Assembly (NCBI GenBank): GCA_963825175.1
Contig: CAWGSA010000003.1
Coordinates: forward strand, 62,001-126,000
Reading direction: 5' to 3'
Source of the DNA: DATFTF01 sp963825175
Lineage (GTDB): Bacteria; Acidobacteriota; Thermoanaerobaculia; UBA5066; Gp7-AA6
Length of the DNA: 64,000 bases
The translations under genes and the position numbers were made by a program. The notes beneath the pieces were generated by a model, which was given only the letters and a program-made list of their open reading frames with translations, did no database searches and was not told where the DNA came from. Shown here one piece after another: positions 36,475 through 44,450 of the stretch (position 1 is the stretch's first letter; every line of letters starts with the position of its first letter).

Positions 36475-38532
36475 ATGAATAGGAATTGTTGGCGAAGACT
36501 CGGGCCCTTGCTGATCGCGGCCGTGCTCACGCGCTGTGCGGGAGGAGGAGGCCCGGGGCCCAGCGCCGGACCGCCGCCGCGGCCGACGGTCCCTCCTTCG
36601 GCTCCGAAGTTCGCGTCTCCGGAGGAGGCGCAGGCCGCTCTGGTGGCGCTCGAGGATCGACGCTCCTTCGAGCCCGGGACTCTGACCGCCGCGGCGCGCG
36701 GCGCGGAGGCGGGCACGCGGGCTCGCGCGGCGCTCACCGTGGGCCGCCTGGGGGACGACCGCGGCCGGAGCCTGCTCTCGGAGCTGTTGACCGACAAGTC
36801 CGCCGAGGTCAGGAAGTCGGCCGCGTTCGCTTGCGAGCTTCAGGGAGATCCCACCTTGACCGCCGAGCTGATCCCGCTTCTCTCGGACCCCGACGCAGAG
36901 GTGGTGGTATCGGCGGCCCGGGCCATCGGGTTCCTCGGGCGGGGCGACGGGCAGGACGCGCTGTTGGCCGCGATCCCGAAGGCGGCCTCGCCCGAGCCGC
37001 GGGCCTCGATGCTCGCGGCGCTCTGGAAGTTTCCGAGCGCCGGGATCGCGACGGCGGTCGGGAGTTACGCTTCGGACCCGGACCCCAAAGTTCGAGGCGC
37101 GGCCATCTACACGCTCGCGCGCAAGCCGCAGGAATTGTCTCTGGCCATGCTGACGGCGGCCCTGAACGACACCGACCCCGACACCGCGGCGGCCGCGGCG
37201 CACGGCCTGGGCGTCCTGGAGAAGAGGGACGCCCTTCCGGCGCTGGCGGCGACATTGGACTCCGGCCGCATCCCCGTCGAGGTTAACGCCCTGGTGGCCA
37301 TGGAGGCGATTCTCGAGAAGAACCCGGGCGCCACCGTGCCCGACACGGCCAAGAGCCGGGTGCTGGCGCTCGCGGGAGACGACAACGGCGACGTCGCCGT
37401 GCCCGCTCTCATCCTGCTGCGGCAGTTCGCCGGGGCGGACCGCCAGGTCTTCAGCCGCCTGTGGTCGATCGCGACCACGGGAGCGGGACGGCGGCGCCAG
37501 ACGGCCCTGCTTTCGGTCGTGGCGTTGCTCAAGGCCAAGGCGGAGGCGGCTTTGAAGGCCGCGGCGGAATCGCCCGATCCGGCCCTGCGCGGCACCGCCG
37601 CGGAATCGCTGGTGTACCTGCCCGCCTCGGACGCCCGGCCATGGCGCGAACGGCTGTTCGGAGACAAGAGTCCGCTGGTGCGCCTGGGCGTCTTCGTCGG
37701 GATCAAGGGCGTCGAGACCGTCGGGCAGAATCGGGACCTGATCAACTCGGGCCTGACCGATCCGGACGCGGGGGTGCGCGCCGCGGCCATCGAGGCGCTG
37801 GCGGTCGTGGGGGACGCTTCGGTGTGGCCCCTGCTGCAGGAGGCCGCCGATAAGTCACGGGGGGACGCGGGCGTGGACGTGGCCAGCGCCGTTCTGGCGG
37901 CCTGCGAGAAGCTCCGCACCGATCCACGGGCTCGGCCGGTCGTCGAGTCTCTCTACCGCCATCCCAAGACGCTCGTGTCGCGGCTGGCCCGCAGATCGCT
38001 GCTCGACTTCTTCCACGGCGATCCGGCCGCGTTCCCCGCCGCCGAATACAAGACCGGCAAGACGGCGGCGGACTATGCCGCACTCCTGGCCGACGCTCGC
38101 AAACCGTGGCGGGCGCAGGTCGAGACGACCCGAGGCTCGTTCACGATCCGCCTGGAAGGAACGATGGCGCCGCTCACGGTCGAGAACTTCCTCCAGCTCG
38201 CGCAGAAGAAATTCTTCGACGGCGTCGCCATCCACCGCGTCGTTCCCAACTTCGTCCTCCAGGACGGCGACCCGACGGGCACGGGCAACGGCGGTCCGGG
38301 ATACGAGATTCGCGACGAGATCAATCCGCTGGAGTACCGGCGAGGGACCGTCGGGATGGCCCTTTCGGGGCCCGACACCGGCGGCAGTCAGTGGTTCGTC
38401 ACGCACTCTCCCCAGCCGCACTTGAACGGTCTGTACACGGTTTTCGGACAGGTCACTGACGGCGAGGACGTCGTCGAGCGGATCGAGCAATGGGACACCA
38501 TCCGGCACGTCACGGTGTCGGCCGCGCCGTGA
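36475..38532 (+). CDS. exported HEAT-repeat protein with C-terminal cyclophilin peptidyl-prolyl isomerase
   Basis: 685 aa. Signal peptide with a possible lipid-attachment Cys (VLTRC, near residue 21; Arg before Cys is atypical). Residues ~50-520 are α-helical HEAT-type repeats (GRLGDD, DPDAEVVVSAARAIGFLG, DPDPKVRGAAIYTLA, DPALRGTAAESLVYLP). Residues ~545-680 are a cyclophilin domain with FDGVAIHRVVPNFVLQDGD, GSQWFVTHSPQPHLNG and YTVFGQV; the catalytic Arg of HRV is present. Probably a periplasmic folding factor with a binding scaffold. GGAGAG precedes the ATG. Confidence 0.88.
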   Translation: MNRNCWRRLGPLLIAAVLTRCAGGGGPGPSAGPPPRPTVPPSAPKFASPEEAQAALVALEDRRSFEPGTLTAAARGAEAGTRARAALTVGRLGDDRGRSLLSELLTDKSAEVRKSAAFACELQGDPTLTAELIPLLSDPDAEVVVSAARAIGFLGRGDGQDALLAAIPKAASPEPRASMLAALWKFPSAGIATAVGSYASDPDPKVRGAAIYTLARKPQELSLAMLTAALNDTDPDTAAAAAHGLGVLEKRDALPALAATLDSGRIPVEVNALVAMEAILEKNPGATVPDTAKSRVLALAGDDNGDVAVPALILLRQFAGADRQVFSRLWSIATTGAGRRRQTALLSVVALLKAKAEAALKAAAESPDPALRGTAAESLVYLPASDARPWRERLFGDKSPLVRLGVFVGIKGVETVGQNRDLINSGLTDPDAGVRAAAIEALAVVGDASVWPLLQEAADKSRGDAGVDVASAVLAACEKLRTDPRARPVVESLYRHPKTLVSRLARRSLLDFFHGDPAAFPAAEYKTGKTAADYAALLADARKPWRAQVETTRGSFTIRLEGTMAPLTVENFLQLAQKKFFDGVAIHRVVPNFVLQDGDPTGTGNGGPGYEIRDEINPLEYRRGTVGMALSGPDTGGSQWFVTHSPQPHLNGLYTVFGQVTDGEDVVERIEQWDTIRHVTVSAAP

Positions 38533-38548
38533 TTCCGGGAGCCCTCGC

Positions 38549-38719
38549 CTGTACGCGTTCGGCCGTACCCTGCAGCTGGTCGGGCTCCTGGTGACCGGGA
38601 TCGGATTCTTCATGGGAGTGCTGGGCGGCAACATCCGCGGCGAGCTCACGCTTCTGGCGGTCGGGGCCGGGCTCTTCTTCGGCGGCCGGTTTCTGGAGAA
38701 ACGGGGAGCCGGCTCATGA
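38549..38719 (+). CDS. small two-helix membrane protein
   Basis: About 56 aa with two hydrophobic helices (LQLVGLLVTGIGFFMGVLGG and LTLLAVGAGLFFGG) and a basic tail FLEKRGAGS. The stop TGA overlaps the next ATG (ATGA at 38716-38719), a coupling pattern typical of real genes. There is no ATG/GTG/TTG before the first helix in this frame. I chose a CTG at 38549 that has GGGAG seven bases upstream; a base lost after the GTG at 38529 would be another explanation. Function unknown. Confidence 0.5.
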   Translation: MYAFGRTLQLVGLLVTGIGFFMGVLGGNIRGELTLLAVGAGLFFGGRFLEKRGAGS

Positions 38720-39687
38720 GGCCGATCGTTCTGGCGACGCGCGAGCTGCCGGAGCCGTCGCTGTCCACGCTGGAACCGGACTTCGAGGTACGGGTGATGG
38801 GCTACTCCCCGACGGACCTGGAGCTCGCTGCCGAGGTGAGTGAGGCCCAGGCCCTGATCACCCTGGTCTCGGATCCGGTGACCGAAGCGGTTTTGGAGTC
38901 CGGCCACAATCTCAAAATTGTTGCCCAGTTCGCCGTGGGCGTCGACAACATCGATCGGGCGGCGGCGGCGGCCCGCGGGATCGTCGTCACGCACACGCCC
39001 AACGCGCTGACCGACGCGACGGCCGACCTGACCGTGGCCCTGCTGCTCGCCGTCACGCGGCGGATCATCGAGGGAGACCGCATGGTGCGAGCCGGAGGAT
39101 TTGCCGGCTGGGCGCCCAACCTGCTGCTGGGGACCGAGCTGAAGGGGAAGGTCCTGGGAATCGCCGGACCGGGCCGCATCGGGCGGGCGGTGACCCGTCG
39201 GGCCCGGGCCTTCGGCATGAACGTGATCGGATTCGGCCGATCGGCCCGCGACGAGCAGGATCCCGACGATCCGCCGCGGGTCTCCTTCGAAGAGCTGCTG
39301 CGCCGCTCCGATGTCGTCTCCATCCATCTGCCGTTGAACGACGACACGCGGAGACTGTTTCGGGCCGAGACGTTCGCCCGGATGAAACCGGGGAGCTACC
39401 TGATCAACACCGCCCGCGGGCCGATCGTGGACGAGGTGGCGCTGGTCCGGGCGATCGACGCGGGACAGCTGGCCGGCGCCGGGCTCGACGTCTACGAGAA
39501 CGAGCCGGGAATCACCGCCGGTCTTCTGGACGAGGATCGGGTCGTTTTGATGCCCCACGCCGGCAGCGCCACGCTGGAGACCCGCCGGGAAATGGCCCGC
39601 ATGGTCGTGGAAGACGTGCGCCGGGTTCTTTCCGGGGAGAAGCCGCTGCGGCCCGTGCCGTCGGAGAAGAGCAGGGCCGAGCGATGA
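38716..39687 (+). CDS. D-isomer-specific 2-hydroxyacid dehydrogenase
   Basis: 323 aa, NAD(P)-dependent. Substrate-binding fold at the N terminus (FAVGVDNID), Rossmann signature GIAGPGRIGRAV (~145), catalytic Arg in INTARGPIVDE, Glu in DVYENEPG and His in MPHAGSATLETR. Closest general types are glyoxylate/hydroxypyruvate reductase and phosphoglycerate dehydrogenase without an ACT domain; the substrate cannot be told. Overlaps the preceding small gene and the following DUF721 gene by ATGA, so three genes are coupled. Confidence 0.9.
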   Translation: MRPIVLATRELPEPSLSTLEPDFEVRVMGYSPTDLELAAEVSEAQALITLVSDPVTEAVLESGHNLKIVAQFAVGVDNIDRAAAAARGIVVTHTPNALTDATADLTVALLLAVTRRIIEGDRMVRAGGFAGWAPNLLLGTELKGKVLGIAGPGRIGRAVTRRARAFGMNVIGFGRSARDEQDPDDPPRVSFEELLRRSDVVSIHLPLNDDTRRLFRAETFARMKPGSYLINTARGPIVDEVALVRAIDAGQLAGAGLDVYENEPGITAGLLDEDRVVLMPHAGSATLETRREMARMVVEDVRRVLSGEKPLRPVPSEKSRAER

Positions 39688-39980
39688 AAGGGCGCAAGCC
39701 CGAGTCGTTCACGCGCCTGGACGCGACCTCCGACCGCGTTCTTCGCGACATGGCCCATGGCGAGGAGGCCCTGCGCTGGATCCGGGCGCGCTGGAGCCGC
39801 ATCGTGGGAGAACCGCTGTCGCGCAAGATCGAGCCCGCGGCGCTTTCCGGCCGCCGCCTGACGCTTCGCCTGCTCGATCCGGCGTGGCGAAAGCCCGTCG
39901 AGGCGACTCTTCCGGAGCTCGAGGCCAAGCTCGCCTTCGAGGTTCCGGGAGTGAAGCCGAAGGTCGTGCTGGGATCGTGA
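39684..39980 (+). CDS. DUF721 / DciA-like protein
   Basis: 98 aa with a DUF721 core (WSRIVGEPLSRKIEPAALSGRRLTLRL, then the hydrophobic-basic AWRKPVEATLPELEAKL). In many bacteria DUF721 (DciA) proteins assist loading of the replicative helicase DnaB; the helix-turn region here fits, though this copy is short. The TGA stop lies inside the first GTGAGGC unit of the following repeat. Confidence 0.75.
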   Translation: MKGRKPESFTRLDATSDRVLRDMAHGEEALRWIRARWSRIVGEPLSRKIEPAALSGRRLTLRLLDPAWRKPVEATLPELEAKLAFEVPGVKPKVVLGS

Positions 39981-40041
39981 GGCGTGAGGCGGACCACGAG
40001 GACCCGGGCCTACGCCTTATGCTTTACGCCTAACGCCTGAC
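39977..40041. repeat. inverted heptamer repeat between DUF721 and gdh
   Basis: Left arm GTGAGGC x2 (39977-39990), right arm GCCTTAT-GCTTTAC-GCCTAAC-GCCTGAC (40014-40041). It separates two convergent genes. The left arm supplies the DUF721 stop codon. Confidence 0.9.
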
Positions 40042-40063
40042 GCGCCTGGGGCGCTCGGCGCCG

Positions 40064-41365
40064 TCAGGCGTACAGTCCGCGCACCATCGTGTCGTGGGCC
40101 ACGCGGGAAATGCCGAGCATGTACGCCGCGATTCGGAACGTCACGTTGTACTTCTTGGCCATCTCGGCGACGTCCCGGAAGGACTGGACCATGATGTCCT
40201 CCAGGCGCTCGTTGACCTCCGATTCGCGCCAGAAGAAACCGGCGCGATCCTGGACCCACTCGAAATAGGAGACGGTCACGCCCCCGGCGTTGGCCAGGAT
40301 GTCGGGAACGACCAGGACGTCCTTTTCCTTCAGGATGTCGTCGGCGCGCTGCGTGGTCGGGCCGTTGGCGCCCTCCACGATGATCCTGGCCCTGATGTTG
40401 CCGGCGTTCTTGCCGCGGAGCTGGTTCTCGTTGGCCGCGGGGATCAGGATGTCGCAGTCGAGCTCGAGAAGCTCGGCGTTGCCGACCTTGGCGATGCCGG
40501 AGAGTCCCTCGAACGAGCGCGCTTTGTCGTAGTGCGTGAGGACGGCCGGCACGTCGAGACCCTTGGGGTCGTGGATTCCGCCGTTGATGTCGGAGACCGC
40601 CACGATCTTCGCCCCCGCCTCGTGGCACATCCGCGCCGCGATCGACCCGACGTTGCCGAAGCCCTGGATCACGATCCGGCTGCCCTGGAGGGTCATTCCC
40701 TTCAGCGGCGCGGCCTCGCGGCAGATGAGCATGAGGCCCCTTCCGGTCGCCTCGACGCGGCCGCGGGAGCCTCCCAGCGAGAGAGGCTTGCCGGTCACGA
40801 CCGACGTCACGGTGTGCCGCATGTGCATGGAGAAGGTGTCCATGATCCACGCCATGGTCTGGGGGTTCGTCCCCATGTCCGGCGCCGGAACGTCCTTCTC
40901 CGGCCCGAACTGATCCATCAGCTCCGCGGTGTAGCGGCGCGTGATCCGTTCGAGCTCGCTGCGCGACAGACTCCCCGGATCGCAGATGACGCCTCCCTTG
41001 GCTCCGCCGAAGGGGATGTTGACGACGGCGCACTTCCACGTCATCCAGGCGGAAAGGGCCCGGACCTCGTCCAGCGTCACGTTCTTGTCGTAGCGGATGC
41101 CCCCCTTGCCGGGCCCGCGGGCGATGTTGTGGAGGACGCGGTAGCCGATGAAGACCTCGATCCGGCCGTCGTCCATCACGATCGGAATCGAGACCTTGGT
41201 CTCGCGGACCGGTTCCCGCAGGACCTTGTACAGGCCCGGATCGAGGCCCAGCTTCTGGGCCGCAACGTCGAACCGGGACATCATTTCCTCGAAGGGATTG
41301 GCGGAATCGACCCCTTGGGGAGGAGTTCCGATGGTCGGGAACTGGGGTTCGGCGACTGGGCTCAC
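40064..41365 (-). CDS. gdhA: glutamate dehydrogenase (Glu/Leu/Phe/Val dehydrogenase family)
   Basis: 433 aa. Interconverts glutamate and 2-oxoglutarate plus ammonia. Seen: IARGPGKGGIRY, the substrate lysine in WMTWKCAVVNIPFGGAKGG, the APDMGT segment, the Rossmann IQGFGNVGS and PAANENQ, EGANGPTT. Closest to the NAD-type hexameric enzymes. The GTG at 41365 is chosen because AGGAGG stands seven bases upstream; the longer frame would run into the divergent sigma-factor gene. A dyad at 41400-41424 lies just upstream. Confidence 0.94.
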   Translation of the reverse strand: MSPVAEPQFPTIGTPPQGVDSANPFEEMMSRFDVAAQKLGLDPGLYKVLREPVRETKVSIPIVMDDGRIEVFIGYRVLHNIARGPGKGGIRYDKNVTLDEVRALSAWMTWKCAVVNIPFGGAKGGVICDPGSLSRSELERITRRYTAELMDQFGPEKDVPAPDMGTNPQTMAWIMDTFSMHMRHTVTSVVTGKPLSLGGSRGRVEATGRGLMLICREAAPLKGMTLQGSRIVIQGFGNVGSIAARMCHEAGAKIVAVSDINGGIHDPKGLDVPAVLTHYDKARSFEGLSGIAKVGNAELLELDCDILIPAANENQLRGKNAGNIRARIIVEGANGPTTQRADDILKEKDVLVVPDILANAGGVTVSYFEWVQDRAGFFWRESEVNERLEDIMVQSFRDVAEMAKKYNVTFRIAAYMLGISRVAHDTMVRGLYA

Positions 41366-41399
41366 GGGTTGCCTCCTGACGGGGCCGGCACGAGCGGCG

Positions 41400-41424
41400 T
41401 TTACAATGAGTTCGGAATTGTAAA
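41400..41424. promoter_or_regulatory. 8-bp perfect dyad between gdhA and the ECF sigma gene
   Basis: TTTACAAT, nine bases, ATTGTAAA. The arms are exact reverse complements. Each contains TACAAT, a 5/6 match to a -10 hexamer, one on each strand, pointing toward the two divergent genes. It lies 35 bases before gdhA and about 20 before the sigma gene. It may be an operator, a symmetric bidirectional promoter, or both. Confidence 0.55.
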
Positions 41425-41443
41425 TCCAAACCGCGGGAAGATC

Positions 41444-42028
41444 TTGGAGAATAAGCGTTTGGAAGATTGCCCGGACGAGGAGCTCGTGCGGCGCATCCTT
41501 GCCGGCGAGGAGGATCTCTTCGAAACCCTGGTCCGCAGGTACCAGGCGCGCATCCTCTCCCACGTCGCCCGGATGATCGGCAGCCGCGACGACGCCCTGG
41601 ACCTGACCCAGGAGATCTTCCTGAAGGTCTTCCAGGCCCTGGACCGGTACAACCCGGAGTTCAAGTTCTCAACCTGGCTTTTCCGGATCTCCGGCAACGC
41701 GGCCATCGATCAACTCCGCAAGAAGAAGCCTCGTACCATCCCCCTGGAAATGACCGACTCTGAAGGGAAAGTGTCCTCTCCGGAGTACAAAAGCTTCGAC
41801 CTGGATCCCTTCGGCGAGCTCCGAAACGTCGAGAGAGGAGACGCCATCGCTGCGGCCATTGCCGAGCTCCCGGCGGAATTCCGAGAGTTGATCACCTTGC
41901 GCCATTTCACCGGCCTTTCCTACGAGGAGATCGCCGACGTCAAGAACATGCCCCTGGGGACCGTCAAGAACAAACTCTTTCGAGCCAGAGCCGTATTGAA
42001 GGAGAGGTTGGCTGGAGAGCTATCGTGA
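41444..42028 (+). CDS. ECF-type RNA polymerase sigma factor
   Basis: About 194 aa, sigma-E-like. Region 2 (LFETLVRRYQARILSHVARM, DALDLTQEIFLKVFQALDRY, FSTWLFRISGNAAIDQLRKKKP) and region 4 (LPAEFRELITLRHFTGLSYEEIADVKNMPLGTVKNKLFRARAVLKERL) are intact. TTG starts at 41444 or 41459 are possible; the second has GGAG 10 bases upstream. The stop overlaps the GTG of a zinc-finger membrane protein that is probably its anti-sigma factor. Confidence 0.9.
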   Translation: MENKRLEDCPDEELVRRILAGEEDLFETLVRRYQARILSHVARMIGSRDDALDLTQEIFLKVFQALDRYNPEFKFSTWLFRISGNAAIDQLRKKKPRTIPLEMTDSEGKVSSPEYKSFDLDPFGELRNVERGDAIAAAIAELPAEFRELITLRHFTGLSYEEIADVKNMPLGTVKNKLFRARAVLKERLAGELS

Positions 42029-42579
42029 GCCTGTGTACTCGACCGATCGATCCGATTGACGCCCAAGCCCTTGCGGCCGGGGCCGAGCCGATTTTTGCCT
42101 CCGACGCCGGCAAGCACGCGCGGGATTGCGCGGCCTGCGGCGAGCAGGTGGCGCTGGCCGGCCGTCTGGATGGGACCCTCGAGGGCACCGCGGTCGGGCC
42201 GGCGATGCCGGACCTTTCCAGTCGGGTCGTTCGCCTGCGCGCTTTCTCCCGTCGGGAACGGCGGGACTTCTCTCTCTGGCGAGCTGCCTGCGGCCTGAGC
42301 GCCGGAGTCTTCTTCGGCGGTCTTCTGCTCCTGACCCTTCCGGTCCTGACGGTTCGGGAGCAGGCGGGTCTGGGAGGGATGGCGCTTCTGGCGCCGCTCT
42401 GGATGCTGGTCAAGACCCTGCAGCAGGCGCTGGGTCAGGCGGCGGTAGCGACCCCGTCCGGCCTTCAGGCGCTCTCCGAGACGCTGCGCCAGCACACCGC
42501 GGTGGGACTGGCGGCGCTCGCGCTCCTCGCTCCGACGGTCCTGGGTCTGAAGCGGGCGCTCGCGCGCGCCCGGCACTGA
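42025..42579 (+). CDS. probable anti-sigma factor with zinc-finger (HxxxCxxC) and membrane helices
   Basis: 184 aa. The N-terminal KHARDCAACGEQ motif is the ZAS-type His-Cys-Cys signature of anti-sigma factors that hold ECF sigma in the cytoplasm. Two to three hydrophobic helices follow (~95-120, ~120-140, ~160-175). GTG start overlaps the sigma stop by GTGA, giving tight coupling. The role is inferred from motif and context. Confidence 0.8.
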   Translation: MSLCTRPIDPIDAQALAAGAEPIFASDAGKHARDCAACGEQVALAGRLDGTLEGTAVGPAMPDLSSRVVRLRAFSRRERRDFSLWRAACGLSAGVFFGGLLLLTLPVLTVREQAGLGGMALLAPLWMLVKTLQQALGQAAVATPSGLQALSETLRQHTAVGLAALALLAPTVLGLKRALARARH

Positions 42580-42590
42580 ATCGCGCTTCG

Positions 42591-43430
42591 ATGTTCCTCG
42601 CGGCGATTCTCTTTTCCGTCTCCGCCGCCGTCCCGCCGATCTCCAACGTCACCGCTTTCGGACAGGACGTCACGATCGCGTCGCCCGTGGCCGGCCGCGT
42701 CGTCTCGGTCTTGGGGAACGTGCGGATCGATTCGCGCGTCTCCGGCGACGTGATCGTCTGGGGAGGCCGCGTGACTTTCGGGGCCGGGGGCCAGGTGCTC
42801 GGCAATCTCTCCGTCTTCGGCGGCGACGTGCAGGCTGGCGCCGGGAGGACGCTTCCGGTCGGCGGAACGATCTCGACCCCGGGATCGCTCTTGCGGCTCT
42901 ATCTGGAGGAGCTGCACCGCGCTCCGTGGGAACGGGGCCCGCGGGCTTCGCTCTGGACGGGGTTGCGGTTGATCGCCCTTTCTGCGTGGCTGGCGTTGAG
43001 TCTCGCGCTCCTCTACGCCTTCGGCTCGCCGTTCGCGCGGGCCGCGGCATCGGCGGACGCCGACTTCGGCTCGTCATTGCTTGCCGGCGCGTTCGGCGTG
43101 CTGACGCTCTTTCTGGCGGCTGCCGCGGCGCTGGCGCTGCTGCCGTCGTCTCTCGCCATCCCGGTGGCGCTCGTGATCGGCGTGCTGGGCGTTGCGGCGA
43201 AAATCTTCGGCATGGGCGCCCTCTTCCTCTTCCTGGGGCAGAAGGTGACCAGGAACGTCGCTCCCGCTCGCCGCCCGACGGCCCTCGCCGCCGGATTCGC
43301 GATTCTCGGCGCGGTTTCGCTCCTGCCGCTGGTGGGAGGAGTCGTGTGGGCCGCGGCGTCCGTTCTCGCCGTCGGGATTGCCCTGCTCTCGCGATTCGGG
43401 ACGCCGAGGCTGAGAGTCGCGCTCTCGTAA
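42591..43430 (+). CDS. bactofilin-like (polymer-forming) membrane protein
   Basis: 279 aa with an N-terminal signal, a short right-handed β-repeat segment (~20-90: VAGRVVSVLGNVRIDSRVSGDV, QVLGNLSVFGGDVQAGAG) like bactofilin/DUF583 domains, and four to five membrane helices in the C-terminal half. Third gene of the sigma/anti-sigma unit, 11 bases after it, so probably a target or part of the envelope-stress response. The TAA stop is inside the first GTAAGGC of the next repeat. Confidence 0.7.
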   Translation: MFLAAILFSVSAAVPPISNVTAFGQDVTIASPVAGRVVSVLGNVRIDSRVSGDVIVWGGRVTFGAGGQVLGNLSVFGGDVQAGAGRTLPVGGTISTPGSLLRLYLEELHRAPWERGPRASLWTGLRLIALSAWLALSLALLYAFGSPFARAAASADADFGSSLLAGAFGVLTLFLAAAAALALLPSSLAIPVALVIGVLGVAAKIFGMGALFLFLGQKVTRNVAPARRPTALAAGFAILGAVSLLPLVGGVVWAAASVLAVGIALLSRFGTPRLRVALS

Positions 43431-43495
43431 GGCGTTAGGCGTAAGGCGAAGAACGCAAGACGCGCATTCACGTCGCCTCACGCCTCACGCCTCCG
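43427..43495. repeat. inverted heptamer repeat
   Basis: Left arm GTAAGGC-GTTAGGC-GTAAGGC (43427-43447); right arm GCCTCAC x2 and a degenerate GCCTCCG (43475-43495). It lies between the bactofilin-like gene, whose stop codon it contains, and the dehydrogenase gene. Confidence 0.92.
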
Positions 43496-43535
43496 GGTTT
43501 GCGTCGTCCCCCCGGGCCGCAATAGAGTCCCGACC

Positions 43536-44393
43536 GTGGAGATCCGCACAATCGGCGTCGTGGGAGCCGGCCAGATGGGCAACGGCATCGCCCATGTGGC
43601 CGCGGCGGCGGGCTGCGCCGTGCTGCTCGAGGACGTCTCCGACGCGCTGCTGGAAAAGGCCCGGGCGACGATCCAGAAGAACCTCGACCGGGAGGTGGCC
43701 AGGGGCAAGCGGACGGCACCGGAGAAAGAAGCCGCCCTGGCCCGCCTGTCTCTCTCCACCGATCTCTCGCGGTTGGCCGGGGCCGACGCCGTGGTCGAAG
43801 CGGTGGTCGAGAACGAAGAGGTCAAGAAGGACCTGCTCGAGCGGCTCGATGCGATTCTGCCGGCGCACGCGATCCTTGCGACGAACACGTCTTCCATCTC
43901 CATCACTCGCCTCGCCGCGGTGACCCGGCGCCCGGACCGGGTGATCGGCATGCACTTCATGAACCCCGTTCCGGTCATGGAGCTGGTCGAGGTCATCCGC
44001 GGCATCGCGACCTCGGACGAGACGGCGGACGCGGTGGAGGGATTGGCCAGGCGGATGGGAAAGACTCCTCTCTTCTGCAACGACTCTCCTGGTTTCGTAT
44101 CCAACCGGGTCCTGATGCCGATGGTGAACGAGGCGATCGAGACTCTGCGCGAAGGCGTCGCCACGCGGGAAGCCATCGACGGGATCCTGAAGCTCGGCAT
44201 GCACCACCCCATGGGTCCTCTGACGCTGGCCGACTTCATCGGCCTGGACACCTGCCTCTCGATCCTGCGCGTGTTGCAGGAGGGATTCGGCGACCCCCGG
44301 TACAGGCCGAGCCCCCTTCTGATCAAGATGGTGGACGCGGGTTGGCTGGGCAAGAAGACCGGGAAGGGCTTCTACGACTATGCCGCGACATAG
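43536..44393 (+). CDS. 3-hydroxybutyryl-CoA dehydrogenase
   Basis: 285 aa, two-domain 3-hydroxyacyl-CoA dehydrogenase. Rossmann GVVGAGQMGNGIA, the catalytic His in GMHFMNPVPVMELVEVI, NDSPGFVSNR and GKKTGKGFYDY are present. Acts in β-oxidation or in the C4 branch of butyrate/PHB metabolism; no partner gene is nearby. GTG start at 43536. Confidence 0.93.
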   Translation: MEIRTIGVVGAGQMGNGIAHVAAAAGCAVLLEDVSDALLEKARATIQKNLDREVARGKRTAPEKEAALARLSLSTDLSRLAGADAVVEAVVENEEVKKDLLERLDAILPAHAILATNTSSISITRLAAVTRRPDRVIGMHFMNPVPVMELVEVIRGIATSDETADAVEGLARRMGKTPLFCNDSPGFVSNRVLMPMVNEAIETLREGVATREAIDGILKLGMHHPMGPLTLADFIGLDTCLSILRVLQEGFGDPRYRPSPLLIKMVDAGWLGKKTGKGFYDYAAT

Positions 44394-44414
44394 ACAATCC
44401 CGTCGGTCTCCGGC

Positions 44415-44449
44415 GCCTCACGCCTCACGCCTCACGCCTCACGCTTAAC
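44415..44449. repeat. heptamer tandem repeat GCCTCAC x4, GCTTAAC
   Basis: Five units in one orientation ending one base before the ATG of the TPR gene at 44451. The whole ribosome-binding region is repeat sequence. Confidence 0.93.
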
Positions 44450-44450
44450 C

